From JBGAPH01 sp046349955 (GTDB lineage Bacteria; Planctomycetota; Planctomycetia; Pirellulales; JBGAPH01): a stretch of DNA of 64,000 bases. Shown piece by piece: positions 16,807-24,713 of the stretch (the stretch's first letter is position 1; each line of letters starts with the position of its first letter). Where the stretch lies: NCBI GenBank assembly GCA_046349955.1, contig JAXMBI010000021.1, positions 62,001-126,000 of the forward strand, in the 5' to 3' direction. The notes under the pieces are model-generated. The model ran no database searches. It was given only the letters and a program-made list of their open reading frames with translations, and had not been told where the DNA came from. Position numbers and translations under genes: made by a program.

Positions 16807-18753
16807 TTACTTGACCTGCGCCGCCGCCCCGGCCACCGTGCCTGGCTGCTTCGAGAGCGTGACGCCGGTCAGCATCCAACCGTCGTCGAGCGTCTCGACC
16901 ACCATGCCGGCGGGACCCAGATACCGGCGGACGAACTCGAACTCCGGCAGCTTGCTGCCGTCGATCGTTTGCTTGCGCAGTTCGTCGCTGTCGTCGTCGC
17001 TGAGGAAGCCGTTGAGGGCCTGGGCCAAGAGCGACTTCGATTGCGGCAGCTTGCCAAGCCGAAGCAGCTCATAGTTGGGCCGGAACGATTCGTCGGTCCG
17101 CGAAAAGATACGGAAGCTCTGCGGCTTGTCGGCGTGCAGCCGATCGAGTTCTTGCGTCACAATTTGATAATCGACGCTCTTGGCCAGCGGCTGGCCGCCG
17201 GCGGCCGCTTCCTCGAGCACTCGCTTGAGGAAGTCAAGGTGCGTGCAGACGAGCAGGTGGCCGTGCGCTACGGTCATAGCCGAGTTGGGAATCAGCCGCT
17301 CGTCTTCTTGCCGCTTCGCCCGCTCGCGGAAGCGATCGAGCCCCTTGCCTTCGACTTTAACAGGCGCCAGCGGTTTGTCGACGTTCTTGATTTCCCACAC
17401 GACGACGCCCGCCACTTCGTGGCGTGCCGCGCGGTCGTCTCCCTCCATTTGCCGGCGGAGCGTATCGGCCACCTTGGCGGGGTCAGCCGCGGCGAACGCA
17501 TACAGCGTCCGCTCGCTGTCCGGATGGATCGGCAGTTGGTAATCCGAAAGCATGGCCGCCTGCGTGCCGAGCTTGCCGACCAGGTCGCGCCGCAGATCGA
17601 TCTGCGGTCCATTGGGGTCGGTGCGCATGCCTTCGAGCGAGTCTTCGAACACTTCGGCGTCCATCAACTGATCGACGAGCGTCTTCGAGAACTCGAAGGC
17701 GTTCTTCATGTCCCAGTTGAACAGCGAGTAGGTGGCCAGCTCGCGGGGAATCCAATCGAGCGCCGGCAGCGGACCGCCGTTGGGGAACGACAACATGCGC
17801 GCGGCCAGCGTGTATTTGAACTTGGGGTCTTGGCCGGCGACCGGCGGAGCGTAGACCGCCGTGCGATGCAGCACTTCTTGGGGTCCGGTGGCGAAGTTCA
17901 CGTAGCCGCCCAAGCCTTGGATGGCGCGAAAGCCTTGGTCGCCGAGCACCTTCACCCAGTCGTGGCGGCGCTTCCGCTGCTTGCGGGCAGACACGCGGCG
18001 GGCCTCGGCGAAGCCGAAGGGCTCGATGAACCAGCGGGCATCGGGGTCCAGGCCGCCGGCGGCGCCTTCGGCCCGGGCCATCACTTCGCGGTAGGGCGTA
18101 AAGTTCGCCAGGCTATCGCGGCCGCCTTTGGCCGCGGCGCGGGCGAGCACCTTCTCGACCTCGGCCAGGTTGTCTCCATACACGAGCAGCGTCTCGCGTA
18201 GGCCAACGACCGTGCGCTGCGGCTTCTCACCGGGGCCCGCGGGCGGAATGTCGAAGATCGCCAGCCGGGCGCCTGACACTTCCTTGTGCGACTCGCGGGC
18301 TTTCAGCTTTTTCATGTCCCCGGCAATGCGGCCCAGCAAGGCCTTGGCCTGCTGCTCGCGCCCCTTGGTGTCGGACACCGCGACCGTAGCTGCTTGATTG
18401 GCAGCGGGCTGGATCAGCGCGATCGCCATCTCCCCGCCCGACACGTCAAGTAGTTCCTCCCAGGTGATGCCAAGGCCGCGCCCGCCGGGGGTGAACTTCT
18501 CGCGCAGTTGGCGGCGGAGGTCGTCGTTGAAGGGCCGCATCGTGGGCTGGGCCAGGAGCTGCCCTCCCTGCGTCTTATTCCAGTTCGCCGTCAGCCGCGC
18601 CCCGTTGGGCACCGACACGAAGCCCTTCGAAGTGGCCGGCAGGATCTCGTCGATCCCGGCCGCCGAGGCGCCGCTCTGCTCGACGCCGAGCAGAGCGACG
18701 GCGGCAAGTCCAAGGAGCAAAAGCAGCTTGCGCGGCGGCGTGGTGCAACTCAC
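16807..18753 (-). CDS. Exported protein of unknown function (648 aa)
   Basis: I chose the GTG start at 18753 because GGAG lies 7 nt upstream and the product then opens with a good Sec signal peptide (RKLLLLLGLAAVALLG, cleavage near GASAAG). The frame extends to 18930, but the extra 59 residues are Arg-rich and unlike coding sequence. The mature protein is mixed alpha/beta without recognised catalytic motifs. It contains phrases such as SVPNGARLTANWNKTQGGQLL and WEELLDVSGGEMAIALIQP, which I associate with a planctomycete family of unknown role. It is probably periplasmic or surface-located. Neighbouring surface-protein genes suggest an envelope function, but no specific job can be given. Confidence 0.75.
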   Translation of the reverse strand: MSCTTPPRKLLLLLGLAAVALLGVEQSGASAAGIDEILPATSKGFVSVPNGARLTANWNKTQGGQLLAQPTMRPFNDDLRRQLREKFTPGGRGLGITWEELLDVSGGEMAIALIQPAANQAATVAVSDTKGREQQAKALLGRIAGDMKKLKARESHKEVSGARLAIFDIPPAGPGEKPQRTVVGLRETLLVYGDNLAEVEKVLARAAAKGGRDSLANFTPYREVMARAEGAAGGLDPDARWFIEPFGFAEARRVSARKQRKRRHDWVKVLGDQGFRAIQGLGGYVNFATGPQEVLHRTAVYAPPVAGQDPKFKYTLAARMLSFPNGGPLPALDWIPRELATYSLFNWDMKNAFEFSKTLVDQLMDAEVFEDSLEGMRTDPNGPQIDLRRDLVGKLGTQAAMLSDYQLPIHPDSERTLYAFAAADPAKVADTLRRQMEGDDRAARHEVAGVVVWEIKNVDKPLAPVKVEGKGLDRFRERAKRQEDERLIPNSAMTVAHGHLLVCTHLDFLKRVLEEAAAGGQPLAKSVDYQIVTQELDRLHADKPQSFRIFSRTDESFRPNYELLRLGKLPQSKSLLAQALNGFLSDDDSDELRKQTIDGSKLPEFEFVRRYLGPAGMVVETLDDGWMLTGVTLSKQPGTVAGAAAQVK

Positions 18754-19072
18754 GGGCAATCTCCGGGCAGAGGGGCCAAGGCGTCCCAGGACGCGGGCGT
18801 GCGATGGGGCGCGAAGGGAAGGCTCCATCGTTATCGGCATTTCGGCCAGCGACCATTGTCGGCAAGGTCGCCCCAGTTTGCCAAGGCGGAATTGCCTTTG
18901 GCGACGGAGATCGGCATGTGCCGGTCTCAACGATTTCTCGCAAAAACTTTGACAGAGAAGTAAGCCTTCGATAAGGTCACGCGTAAGCCATGGTCCCCTC
19001 CGGTTAGGTCAAGGGCGCCGGACGGGGGCGATATTTGCCCTGATCGCTCGTCCTTCTTCTTGGGGGTCGTCC

Positions 19073-21580
19073 ATGCGCTCATTGCCTTTTCTGTTGGTTC
19101 TGACCGCGCTGGGATTGGGGCGGGTCGCGGAAGCTGTCGGCGCCGCGCCGGGCGACGTGGTGGCCACGCTTCGCGATCAAGGCGCCGCGGCTCTTACTTC
19201 CGATGGCGAAACGCTCATCGTGGGCGATCTGCTGGAACGCTCGGGCTCGCGCGGCGGCGTGGTGCGTCGCCTCGAGGAACCCTGGAGCGCGACGCCGGCG
19301 ACCGCGGTGCTGCCCGATGCCGCTGATGCGTTCGACGCCTCGCTAAGGCGCCGAGCGAACTTTGGGGTTTCGGCGGCCAGTTTCAGCGGTAGCACCTTGG
19401 TGGGGGATGATCAGGCTCTCGTCCCGGGCAAGACGGCGGGGATGGCGTTTCTCTTCGGTCCCGACGAGCGCCTGGTCGCTACGCTGACGGCGCCCGAGCC
19501 CACCACTTTCGAGCATCACTACGGCCAAGCGGTGGCAATGACGAGCGACGCGCTGGCGGTCGGCGTGCCATTCTGGGACGGCGAGCAGGGCGAAATGTAC
19601 AACCGCGGCATCGTGCAGCTCTACGACGCGCAGGGCGCCTACTTGCGGCCGCTCGAGCCGCCGACGCCCCATGAGCTCTCCGCCTTTGGCTTCTCTCTCG
19701 CCAGTGTCGCGGATCGCCTGCTGGTGGGGGCCCCCGATGACGACGGCGCGAACGCGCCCGGCGGCGCCGCGTATCTCTTCGGCGACGACTTCCAGTTCCT
19801 CACCCGTTTCGCGAATCCCACGCCCAGCTTGGGAGACAGCTTCGGCCAAACGATTGCGCTCTCGGCCGATCGCGTGTTGATCGGCGCGCCCTACGACGAC
19901 GCGGGCGCGCAGTGGGCGGGGGCGGCCTACCTGTTCGATCTGCAGGGGCATTTGTTGCAGACCTTCAGCAATCCGAGTCCTTCCTTCGACGACGAGTTTG
20001 GCTCGGCGGTCGCCTTCGTCGGGAACAACGTGGTGATCGGCGCGCGGCGAGAGGACGCCGCGGGCAGCGACAACGGCGCGGCTTATTTCTTCTCGCCCGA
20101 CGGACGGTTGCTCAATACGCTGTTGCCGCCGCCGCTGCCTGACCGGCCGCTCGACACCAACAAACAATTGGGGAGCAGCCTGACTGGCATCGGCGGGCAG
20201 ATCAGCGCCGGCGCGTTTGGCGTGAACAGCGTGTTCGTATTCGCCGGGGGCTCCCAGCTCACTCCGCTGGGGGACGCTGACGTCGACGGCGTGATCGGCC
20301 TGGCGGATTTCGGCCTTCTCAAGGAGCACTTTGGCATGACTGGCTCAGCGTTCGACGGCGATTTCAGCGGCAATGGCACGATCGACTTGGCTGATTTTGG
20401 ACTCCTCAAGGAAAACTTCGGCAAGGAGCTTCCCCGCCCCGCTACGGCTGTGCCAGAGCCTGCGGGCTGGGCGCTCGCGGCGCTGGGCGCGCTGCTCATC
20501 GGCCTGCGACGCAAGTGGGCCGCCGCCCTGCTGACGAGCCTGACGATCCTGCTTGCGGCCAACGGAGCCTTGGCGGTCGACTACATGTACTCGCCGTTCT
20601 CGATCCCCGACGCCACCGAGACTTCCGTGTTTGGCATCAACGAGCAGGGCGTTCTGTCGGGCACGTTCAAGGATGCCAAGGGCGTGGAACGCGGCTTCAT
20701 TACCCGCGGTGGGAATTCGCACTATGTGGTCGAGTACCCCGGGGCGGCCAGCACCGTGGTCCTGGGAATCAACAACCTGGGCGACGTCGTGGGCGGGTTC
20801 ACCGATCCAACCGGCTCGACGCTCCCCTTCTATTGGGATGGCCCAAGCACCGGATTTCATCCAATCACACTGCCGGCGGGGTACACCGGGATCGCGGCAG
20901 GCGTCAACGACGCCGGCATGGTCGTAGGCGTAGCCACCGACGTGAACGCGATCGATGTTGGCTTCTGGTCGTCCGACCCGAAGGCAGGCACAGCCACCGT
21001 GGAGAAGACCCCGCTCGGCCCCGCGGGTACGCCAACCGTTTATTCCGACGTCAACGAATCGAATCGCATCGTCGGCGAGTACACGGACGCCCTCGGCCGG
21101 CGCCATGGACTGTACGGCCCCAATGTGGCGTTCGACCTGCCTCTGGCCACCGGCACGACGCTCGCCGGCATCAACGATCAAGGCTGGGTCGTCGGCTCGG
21201 TCTCGGGCATGGTCGCCGGCAAGGCGGTTGAACATGGATTCGTGTACGCCGATCTGACCTATCGAGAGATCGCCTACCCGGGCGCAATCAGCACGATTCC
21301 CTCGGCCATTGCCAACAACGGCACGATCGTGGGGCTGTTCGAAGGCCCTGGTCTGTTGCGGACCGGGTTCGTGGCGATTCCCATCGACACGATCCAGGGC
21401 GACCTGAACGTCGACGGCAAGGTCGACCTCGCCGATTTCGGCATCTTCAAGGAGAACTTCGGCAAGTCGGGCGCGGCTGGCGTGCCGGAACCGAGCGGCT
21501 GGGCGCTAGCTTGCCTGGGAGGGGGCTTAACGCTTGCCGCGCTGCGAGCGCGGCGCCCACGAAGGCAGCGTCGCGAATAG
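19073..21580 (+). CDS. Fusion of two PEP-CTERM proteins: FG-GAP/dockerin half and HAF-repeat/dockerin half
   Basis: This single 835-aa frame reads like two complete proteins joined. Half 1 has a Sec signal (about 1-24) and four or more FG-GAP-type propeller repeats (e.g. FGFSLASVADRLLVGAPDDDG, FGQTIALSADRVLIGAPYDD). A dockerin pair follows at about 398-452, then a full PEP-CTERM signal at about 460-482 (VPEPAGWALAALGALLIGL, then RRKW). Half 2 starts immediately with a second signal-like segment (about 483-505, ending NGALAVDY). It continues with HAF-type repeats (VFGINEQGVLSGTF, LGINNLGDVVGGF, GINDQGWVVGS), one dockerin repeat at about 774-800, and a terminal PEP-CTERM from about 804. No ATG, GTG or TTG start suits half 2. 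GGGGG precedes the ATG. Confidence 0.85.
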   Translation: MRSLPFLLVLTALGLGRVAEAVGAAPGDVVATLRDQGAAALTSDGETLIVGDLLERSGSRGGVVRRLEEPWSATPATAVLPDAADAFDASLRRRANFGVSAASFSGSTLVGDDQALVPGKTAGMAFLFGPDERLVATLTAPEPTTFEHHYGQAVAMTSDALAVGVPFWDGEQGEMYNRGIVQLYDAQGAYLRPLEPPTPHELSAFGFSLASVADRLLVGAPDDDGANAPGGAAYLFGDDFQFLTRFANPTPSLGDSFGQTIALSADRVLIGAPYDDAGAQWAGAAYLFDLQGHLLQTFSNPSPSFDDEFGSAVAFVGNNVVIGARREDAAGSDNGAAYFFSPDGRLLNTLLPPPLPDRPLDTNKQLGSSLTGIGGQISAGAFGVNSVFVFAGGSQLTPLGDADVDGVIGLADFGLLKEHFGMTGSAFDGDFSGNGTIDLADFGLLKENFGKELPRPATAVPEPAGWALAALGALLIGLRRKWAAALLTSLTILLAANGALAVDYMYSPFSIPDATETSVFGINEQGVLSGTFKDAKGVERGFITRGGNSHYVVEYPGAASTVVLGINNLGDVVGGFTDPTGSTLPFYWDGPSTGFHPITLPAGYTGIAAGVNDAGMVVGVATDVNAIDVGFWSSDPKAGTATVEKTPLGPAGTPTVYSDVNESNRIVGEYTDALGRRHGLYGPNVAFDLPLATGTTLAGINDQGWVVGSVSGMVAGKAVEHGFVYADLTYREIAYPGAISTIPSAIANNGTIVGLFEGPGLLRTGFVAIPIDTIQGDLNVDGKVDLADFGIFKENFGKSGAAGVPEPSGWALACLGGGLTLAALRARRPRRQRRE

Positions 21581-21602
21581 TTTCCGAAGCGCCCTCACCA
21601 TG

Positions 21603-21619
21603 CCCTCTCTTAGAGAGGG
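21603..21619. terminator. CCCTCTC/GAGAGGG hairpin between convergent genes
   Basis: A perfect 7-bp stem with loop TTA lies between the stops of the PEP-CTERM fusion gene and atpC. It could serve both as a bidirectional terminator. Related CCCTCT-type palindromes occur at 23677-23697 and 40972-40992, so it also belongs to a dispersed repeat family. Confidence 0.5.
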
Positions 21620-21631
21620 AGAGGGTTCCGA

Positions 21632-22051
21632 TTAGTGACTGCCGGCGAGCGCCGCCGTTTTGCCGCGGGCGACGCGGAGTTGAGCCCGGTACTGAGCCAC
21701 CAACCGCTCGCGGGCGGCGATGGCTTCTTCGCCGCGGTTGCGCGAGTTGCGGGCGCGCTCGAGTTGCTCGGAAACGACCTGCGCGTCGAGCTTCTCGGCC
21801 GGAATGGCGCGGTTGGTGAGCACCGACACCACGTTTGCCGCCACCTGCACGAAGCCGCCGTCGACGTAGTACCGCGACGTGTGCTCGCCGACGCGGAGCC
21901 GCATTTCGCCGTACCCCAGCCGTCCGATGAGCGGACTATGGCCGGGGCCAATGCCGAGCTCGCCGTCGAACAGCGGCACAACGATGAAGTCGGCCCCCGT
22001 TTCGAGGACGGTTTCTTCCGGCGTAACGACGATGCACTGAAGCTGGGGCAT
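21632..22051 (-). CDS. atpC: ATP synthase epsilon subunit
   Basis: This 139-aa protein is the last gene of the atp operon. The N-terminal beta sandwich is clear (VVTPEETVLETGADFIVVPLFDGELGIGPGHSPLIGRLGYGEMRL). A helical tail follows, rich in Arg, Glu and Ala, which in other species contacts beta and gamma and modulates ATP hydrolysis. The epsilon subunit couples rotation between the c-ring/gamma stalk and the catalytic head. It lies 118 bp from atpD, separated by a large inverted repeat. Confidence 0.95.
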   Translation of the reverse strand: MPQLQCIVVTPEETVLETGADFIVVPLFDGELGIGPGHSPLIGRLGYGEMRLRVGEHTSRYYVDGGFVQVAANVVSVLTNRAIPAEKLDAQVVSEQLERARNSRNRGEEAIAARERLVAQYRAQLRVARGKTAALAGSH

Positions 22052-22065
22052 GGCGACTTAATTCA

Positions 22066-22144
22066 CCACGGAGACACGGAGACACGAAGAGTCAGTTCTT
22101 GATTCTCCGAACAAGTCTTTCTCCGTGCCTCCGTGTCTCCGTGG
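22066..22144. repeat. Long imperfect inverted repeat of the CCACGGAGACACGG type between atpD and atpC
   Basis: CCACGGAGACACGGAG at the left end pairs with CTCCGTGTCTCCGTGG at the right end around an A/T-richer centre. It fills most of the 118-nt intercistronic gap. Short false frames through it give HGDTEARR-type peptides, a hallmark of this repeat in many genomes. In the mRNA it would form a strong hairpin between the two coding regions. Confidence 0.8.
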
Positions 22145-22169
22145 TTTGAATCCGGCGTGACTGAGTGTC

Positions 22170-23612
22170 CTACTTCTGCATCTTCTTGGCTTGCTCTTCC
22201 GCCTGCTCGATCGAGCCGACGTACATGAAGGCTTGCTCGGGCAGGTGATCCCACTTGCCTTCGGCGATCTCGTTGAAGCTGCGGATCGTGTCGGCCAGCG
22301 GCGTGATTTCGCCCGGCTTGCCGGTGAACGCTTCGGCCACGAGGAACGGCTGCGACAAGAAGCGCTCCATGCGGCGGGCACGGAGCACGATCAGCTTGTC
22401 TTCTTCGCTCAGTTCGTCGACGCCGAGGATCGCGATGATGTCTTGCAGTTCGCGGTAACGCTGCAGCGTCTTCTGCACGCGGCGGGCACAAGCGTAGTGC
22501 TTCTCGCCCACGTACTGCGGGTCGAGAATGCGGCTCGACGAAGCCAGCGGATCGACCGCGGGATAGATGCCCTTCTCGGAGATCGAGCGCTCCAGGTAGA
22601 GGAACGCGTCGAGCTGGCCGAAGGCCGTGGCCGGGGCGGGGTCGGTCGGATCGTCGGCCGGCACGTACACGGCTTGCACCGAGGTGATGGCCCCTTGCCG
22701 GGTCGAAGTGATCCGTTCCTGCAGCGCGCCCATTTCCGTGGCCAACGTAGGCTGATAACCCACGGCCGAAGGCATGCGGCCCAAGAGGGCCGACACTTCG
22801 CTGCCCGCCTGCGAGAAGCGGAAGATGTTGTCGATGAAGAGCAGCGTGTCCGCGCCCGTGGTGTCGCGGAAGTACTCGGCCATCGTCAGCGCCGAGAGGG
22901 CCACGCGCAGGCGCGCCCCGGGCGGCTCGTTCATCTGGCCGAACACCATGCAGGTTTGCTCGATGACGCTGCGGCCGGTGTTGCCGATCTTGGCTTCCTG
23001 CATTTCGAGCCAGAGGTCGGTCCCTTCGCGGGTTCGTTCGCCGACGCCGGCGAACACCGAGTAACCGCCGTGCGCGCTGGCGATGCGGGCGATGAGTTCC
23101 TGCAGGATCACCGTCTTGCCGAGGCCGGCCCCGCCGAACAGCCCGGCCTTACCGCCGCGGACGAACGGGGTGAGCAGGTCGATCACCTTGATGCCCGTCT
23201 CGAAGAGCTCGGTCTTGGTCGACAGGTCTGCAAGGGGAGGAGCGTCGCGATGGATCGGCCAGTATTCGTCGGCCGGCACCGGGCCGCGGTTGTCGATCGG
23301 TTCGCCGAGCAGGTTGAACACGCGGCCCAGCGTTCCCTTGCCGACCGGCACGCTCACCGGTGCGCCGGTGTCGATGCACTCCTGGCCGCGGATCATGCCG
23401 TCGGTGCTGCCGAGTGCGACGCAGCGAACGCGTCCGCCCCCCAAGTGCTGCTGCACTTCGCCCGTCAAATCGAGCTTCACGCCCTTGTGCTCGGAAAGCA
23501 CTTTCAGGGCGTTGTAGATCTTCGGGAGCTTGTCTTCTGGAAACTCGACGTCGAACGTCGAGCCGATGACCTGGGTGACGTGGCCGATGTTCTTGTCGGT
23601 AGCGGTGGCCAT
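22170..23612 (-). CDS. atpD: ATP synthase beta subunit
   Basis: The 480-aa catalytic F1 subunit binds and turns over ATP/ADP. Motifs visible are the P-loop GGAGLGKTV (canonical GGAGVGKT, with V to L), GERTREG, LLFIDNIFRFSQAGSEVSALLGRMPSAVGYQPTL and the DELSEEDK segment near the C-terminus. An insertion-bearing N-terminal barrel (FDVEFPEDKLPKIYNAL) is normal for the family. The gene follows atpG after a gap of about 120 nt containing a strong hairpin. Confidence 0.97.
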   Translation of the reverse strand: MATATDKNIGHVTQVIGSTFDVEFPEDKLPKIYNALKVLSEHKGVKLDLTGEVQQHLGGGRVRCVALGSTDGMIRGQECIDTGAPVSVPVGKGTLGRVFNLLGEPIDNRGPVPADEYWPIHRDAPPLADLSTKTELFETGIKVIDLLTPFVRGGKAGLFGGAGLGKTVILQELIARIASAHGGYSVFAGVGERTREGTDLWLEMQEAKIGNTGRSVIEQTCMVFGQMNEPPGARLRVALSALTMAEYFRDTTGADTLLFIDNIFRFSQAGSEVSALLGRMPSAVGYQPTLATEMGALQERITSTRQGAITSVQAVYVPADDPTDPAPATAFGQLDAFLYLERSISEKGIYPAVDPLASSSRILDPQYVGEKHYACARRVQKTLQRYRELQDIIAILGVDELSEEDKLIVLRARRMERFLSQPFLVAEAFTGKPGEITPLADTIRSFNEIAEGKWDHLPEQAFMYVGSIEQAEEQAKKMQK

Positions 23613-23676
23613 GGGGGTGCTCGCGGGAAGGCGTTTGCTTGCGGTGTCTATTCGAGGTCGAGGGCCCTCACCCCGG

Positions 23677-23697
23677 CCCTCTCCCGGAGGGAGAGGG
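23677..23697. repeat. CCCTCTCCC/GGGAGAGGG hairpin between atpG and atpD
   Basis: A perfect 9-bp stem with loop GGA, preceded by the phrase CCCTCACCCCGG. It is a member of a widespread bacterial intergenic repeat type, with cousins at 21603-21619 and 40972-40992. It lies within the atp transcript, about 65 nt upstream of the atpD start. Confidence 0.75.
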
Positions 23698-23734
23698 AGA
23701 GCGGAGGAGAACTCGCGAAGTGTTCGGTCTCTCG

Positions 23735-24613
23735 TTAACTCTTGAGGGCTTCGACGCCGCCCAAGACTTCCATCATTTCCGACGTGATTTGCGTTTGGCG
23801 GGCTCGGTTATAGGAGCGGCCCAGCTCCTTGATCAGCGAATCGGCGTTCTCGGTGGCCGCCTTCATGGCCACCATGCGGGCAATCTGCTCGCTCACCGCC
23901 GAATCGAGGAAGCACTTGAAGAGCTTCACCTTGAAGCTCGTCGGCACGACCTCTTCCAAGATGCTCTCGGCCGAAGGCATGAATTCATACAGCGTGTCGC
24001 CGCTCTTGGCCTCGGCCGAGCTGCCGTCGAGCGCGGCCAACGGCAACAGCGTTTCCGCCGCCACCGATTGCCGGCCGGCGCTCTCGAACTTCATGTACAC
24101 CACGTCCAAGCGGTCGAGCTTGCCGGCGATGTAGAGATCGAGATACCGGTTGGCCAGCACCTCGACCTCGTCGTAGCGCGGCTTGTCTTCGAAGTGCGAA
24201 AAGCTCTCGCTCGGGCGGATGTTGCGAAACCGGCAGGCGGCCAGGCCGCGCTTGCCCGACATTTCGAGAGCCACGAAGGGGACTTCGGCCTTGAGCTCGT
24301 TGAGCCGCTGGAAACCGGCCCGCACCAGGTTGCCGTTGTAGCCGCCGCAGAGGCCGCGATTGGCCGTGAGCACGAGCAGGATCGCGCTCTCGGTTTTCGG
24401 GCGTGTTTGCAGCAGCGGGTGGCTCACCTCGAGGCCGCTGGCGGCCAGGTCGGCCACCAGGCGGGTGATCCGCTTGGTATATGCGCTGGCCGCGGCGGCC
24501 CGGTCCATCGCCTTCTTGAACCGCGCAGTGGCGATCAGCTCCATCGTCCGCGTGATCTTGCGGATGTTCTGGATCGACTTGCGGCGACGAGCTAAGGCGC
24601 GGGCTTTGGCCAT
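23735..24613 (-). CDS. atpG: ATP synthase gamma subunit
   Basis: The 292-aa rotor shaft protein has the conserved N-terminal helix (ARRRKSIQNIRKITRTMELIATARFKKAMDRA), the ILLVLTANRGLCGGYNGNLVR segment, and the C-terminal helix ending LIKELGRSYNRARQTQITSEMMEVLGGVEAL. These coiled helices turn inside the alpha3beta3 head. It is separated from atpA by 99 bp that contain two palindromic repeats. Confidence 0.96.
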   Translation of the reverse strand: MAKARALARRRKSIQNIRKITRTMELIATARFKKAMDRAAAASAYTKRITRLVADLAASGLEVSHPLLQTRPKTESAILLVLTANRGLCGGYNGNLVRAGFQRLNELKAEVPFVALEMSGKRGLAACRFRNIRPSESFSHFEDKPRYDEVEVLANRYLDLYIAGKLDRLDVVYMKFESAGRQSVAAETLLPLAALDGSSAEAKSGDTLYEFMPSAESILEEVVPTSFKVKLFKCFLDSAVSEQIARMVAMKAATENADSLIKELGRSYNRARQTQITSEMMEVLGGVEALKS

Positions 24614-24664
24614 AAAGGAGCGTTGAGCCGAGAGCTAGGAGCGGAGAGCCATTGGGAATCGGTT

Positions 24665-24680
24665 GGTCCGCACGCGGACC
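24665..24680. repeat. GGTCCGC-AC-GCGGACC hairpin between atpA and atpG
   Basis: A perfect 7-bp stem. The same arms recur at 53224-53240 with loop TGT, so it belongs to a small repeat family. It sits 5 bp from a 28-bp REP-like copy in the same gap. Confidence 0.7.
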
Positions 24681-24685
24681 TATGA

Positions 24686-24713
24686 GGCGAGCGGCCGGCG
24701 TAAGCCGGCTGAC
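24686..24713 (+). repeat. 28-bp REP-like element, copy 4 (atpA-atpG gap)
   Basis: A full copy with a GTAA loop. Its last base is the last base of the atpA stop codon, so it lies immediately after atpA in the operon mRNA. Confidence 0.85.

Noticed and set aside
22058..22491. Short frames giving HGDTEARR-type peptides between atpD and atpC
   Set aside because: They come from translating the CCACGGAGACACGG inverted repeat and antisense atpD sequence; this is a well-known false-gene pattern.
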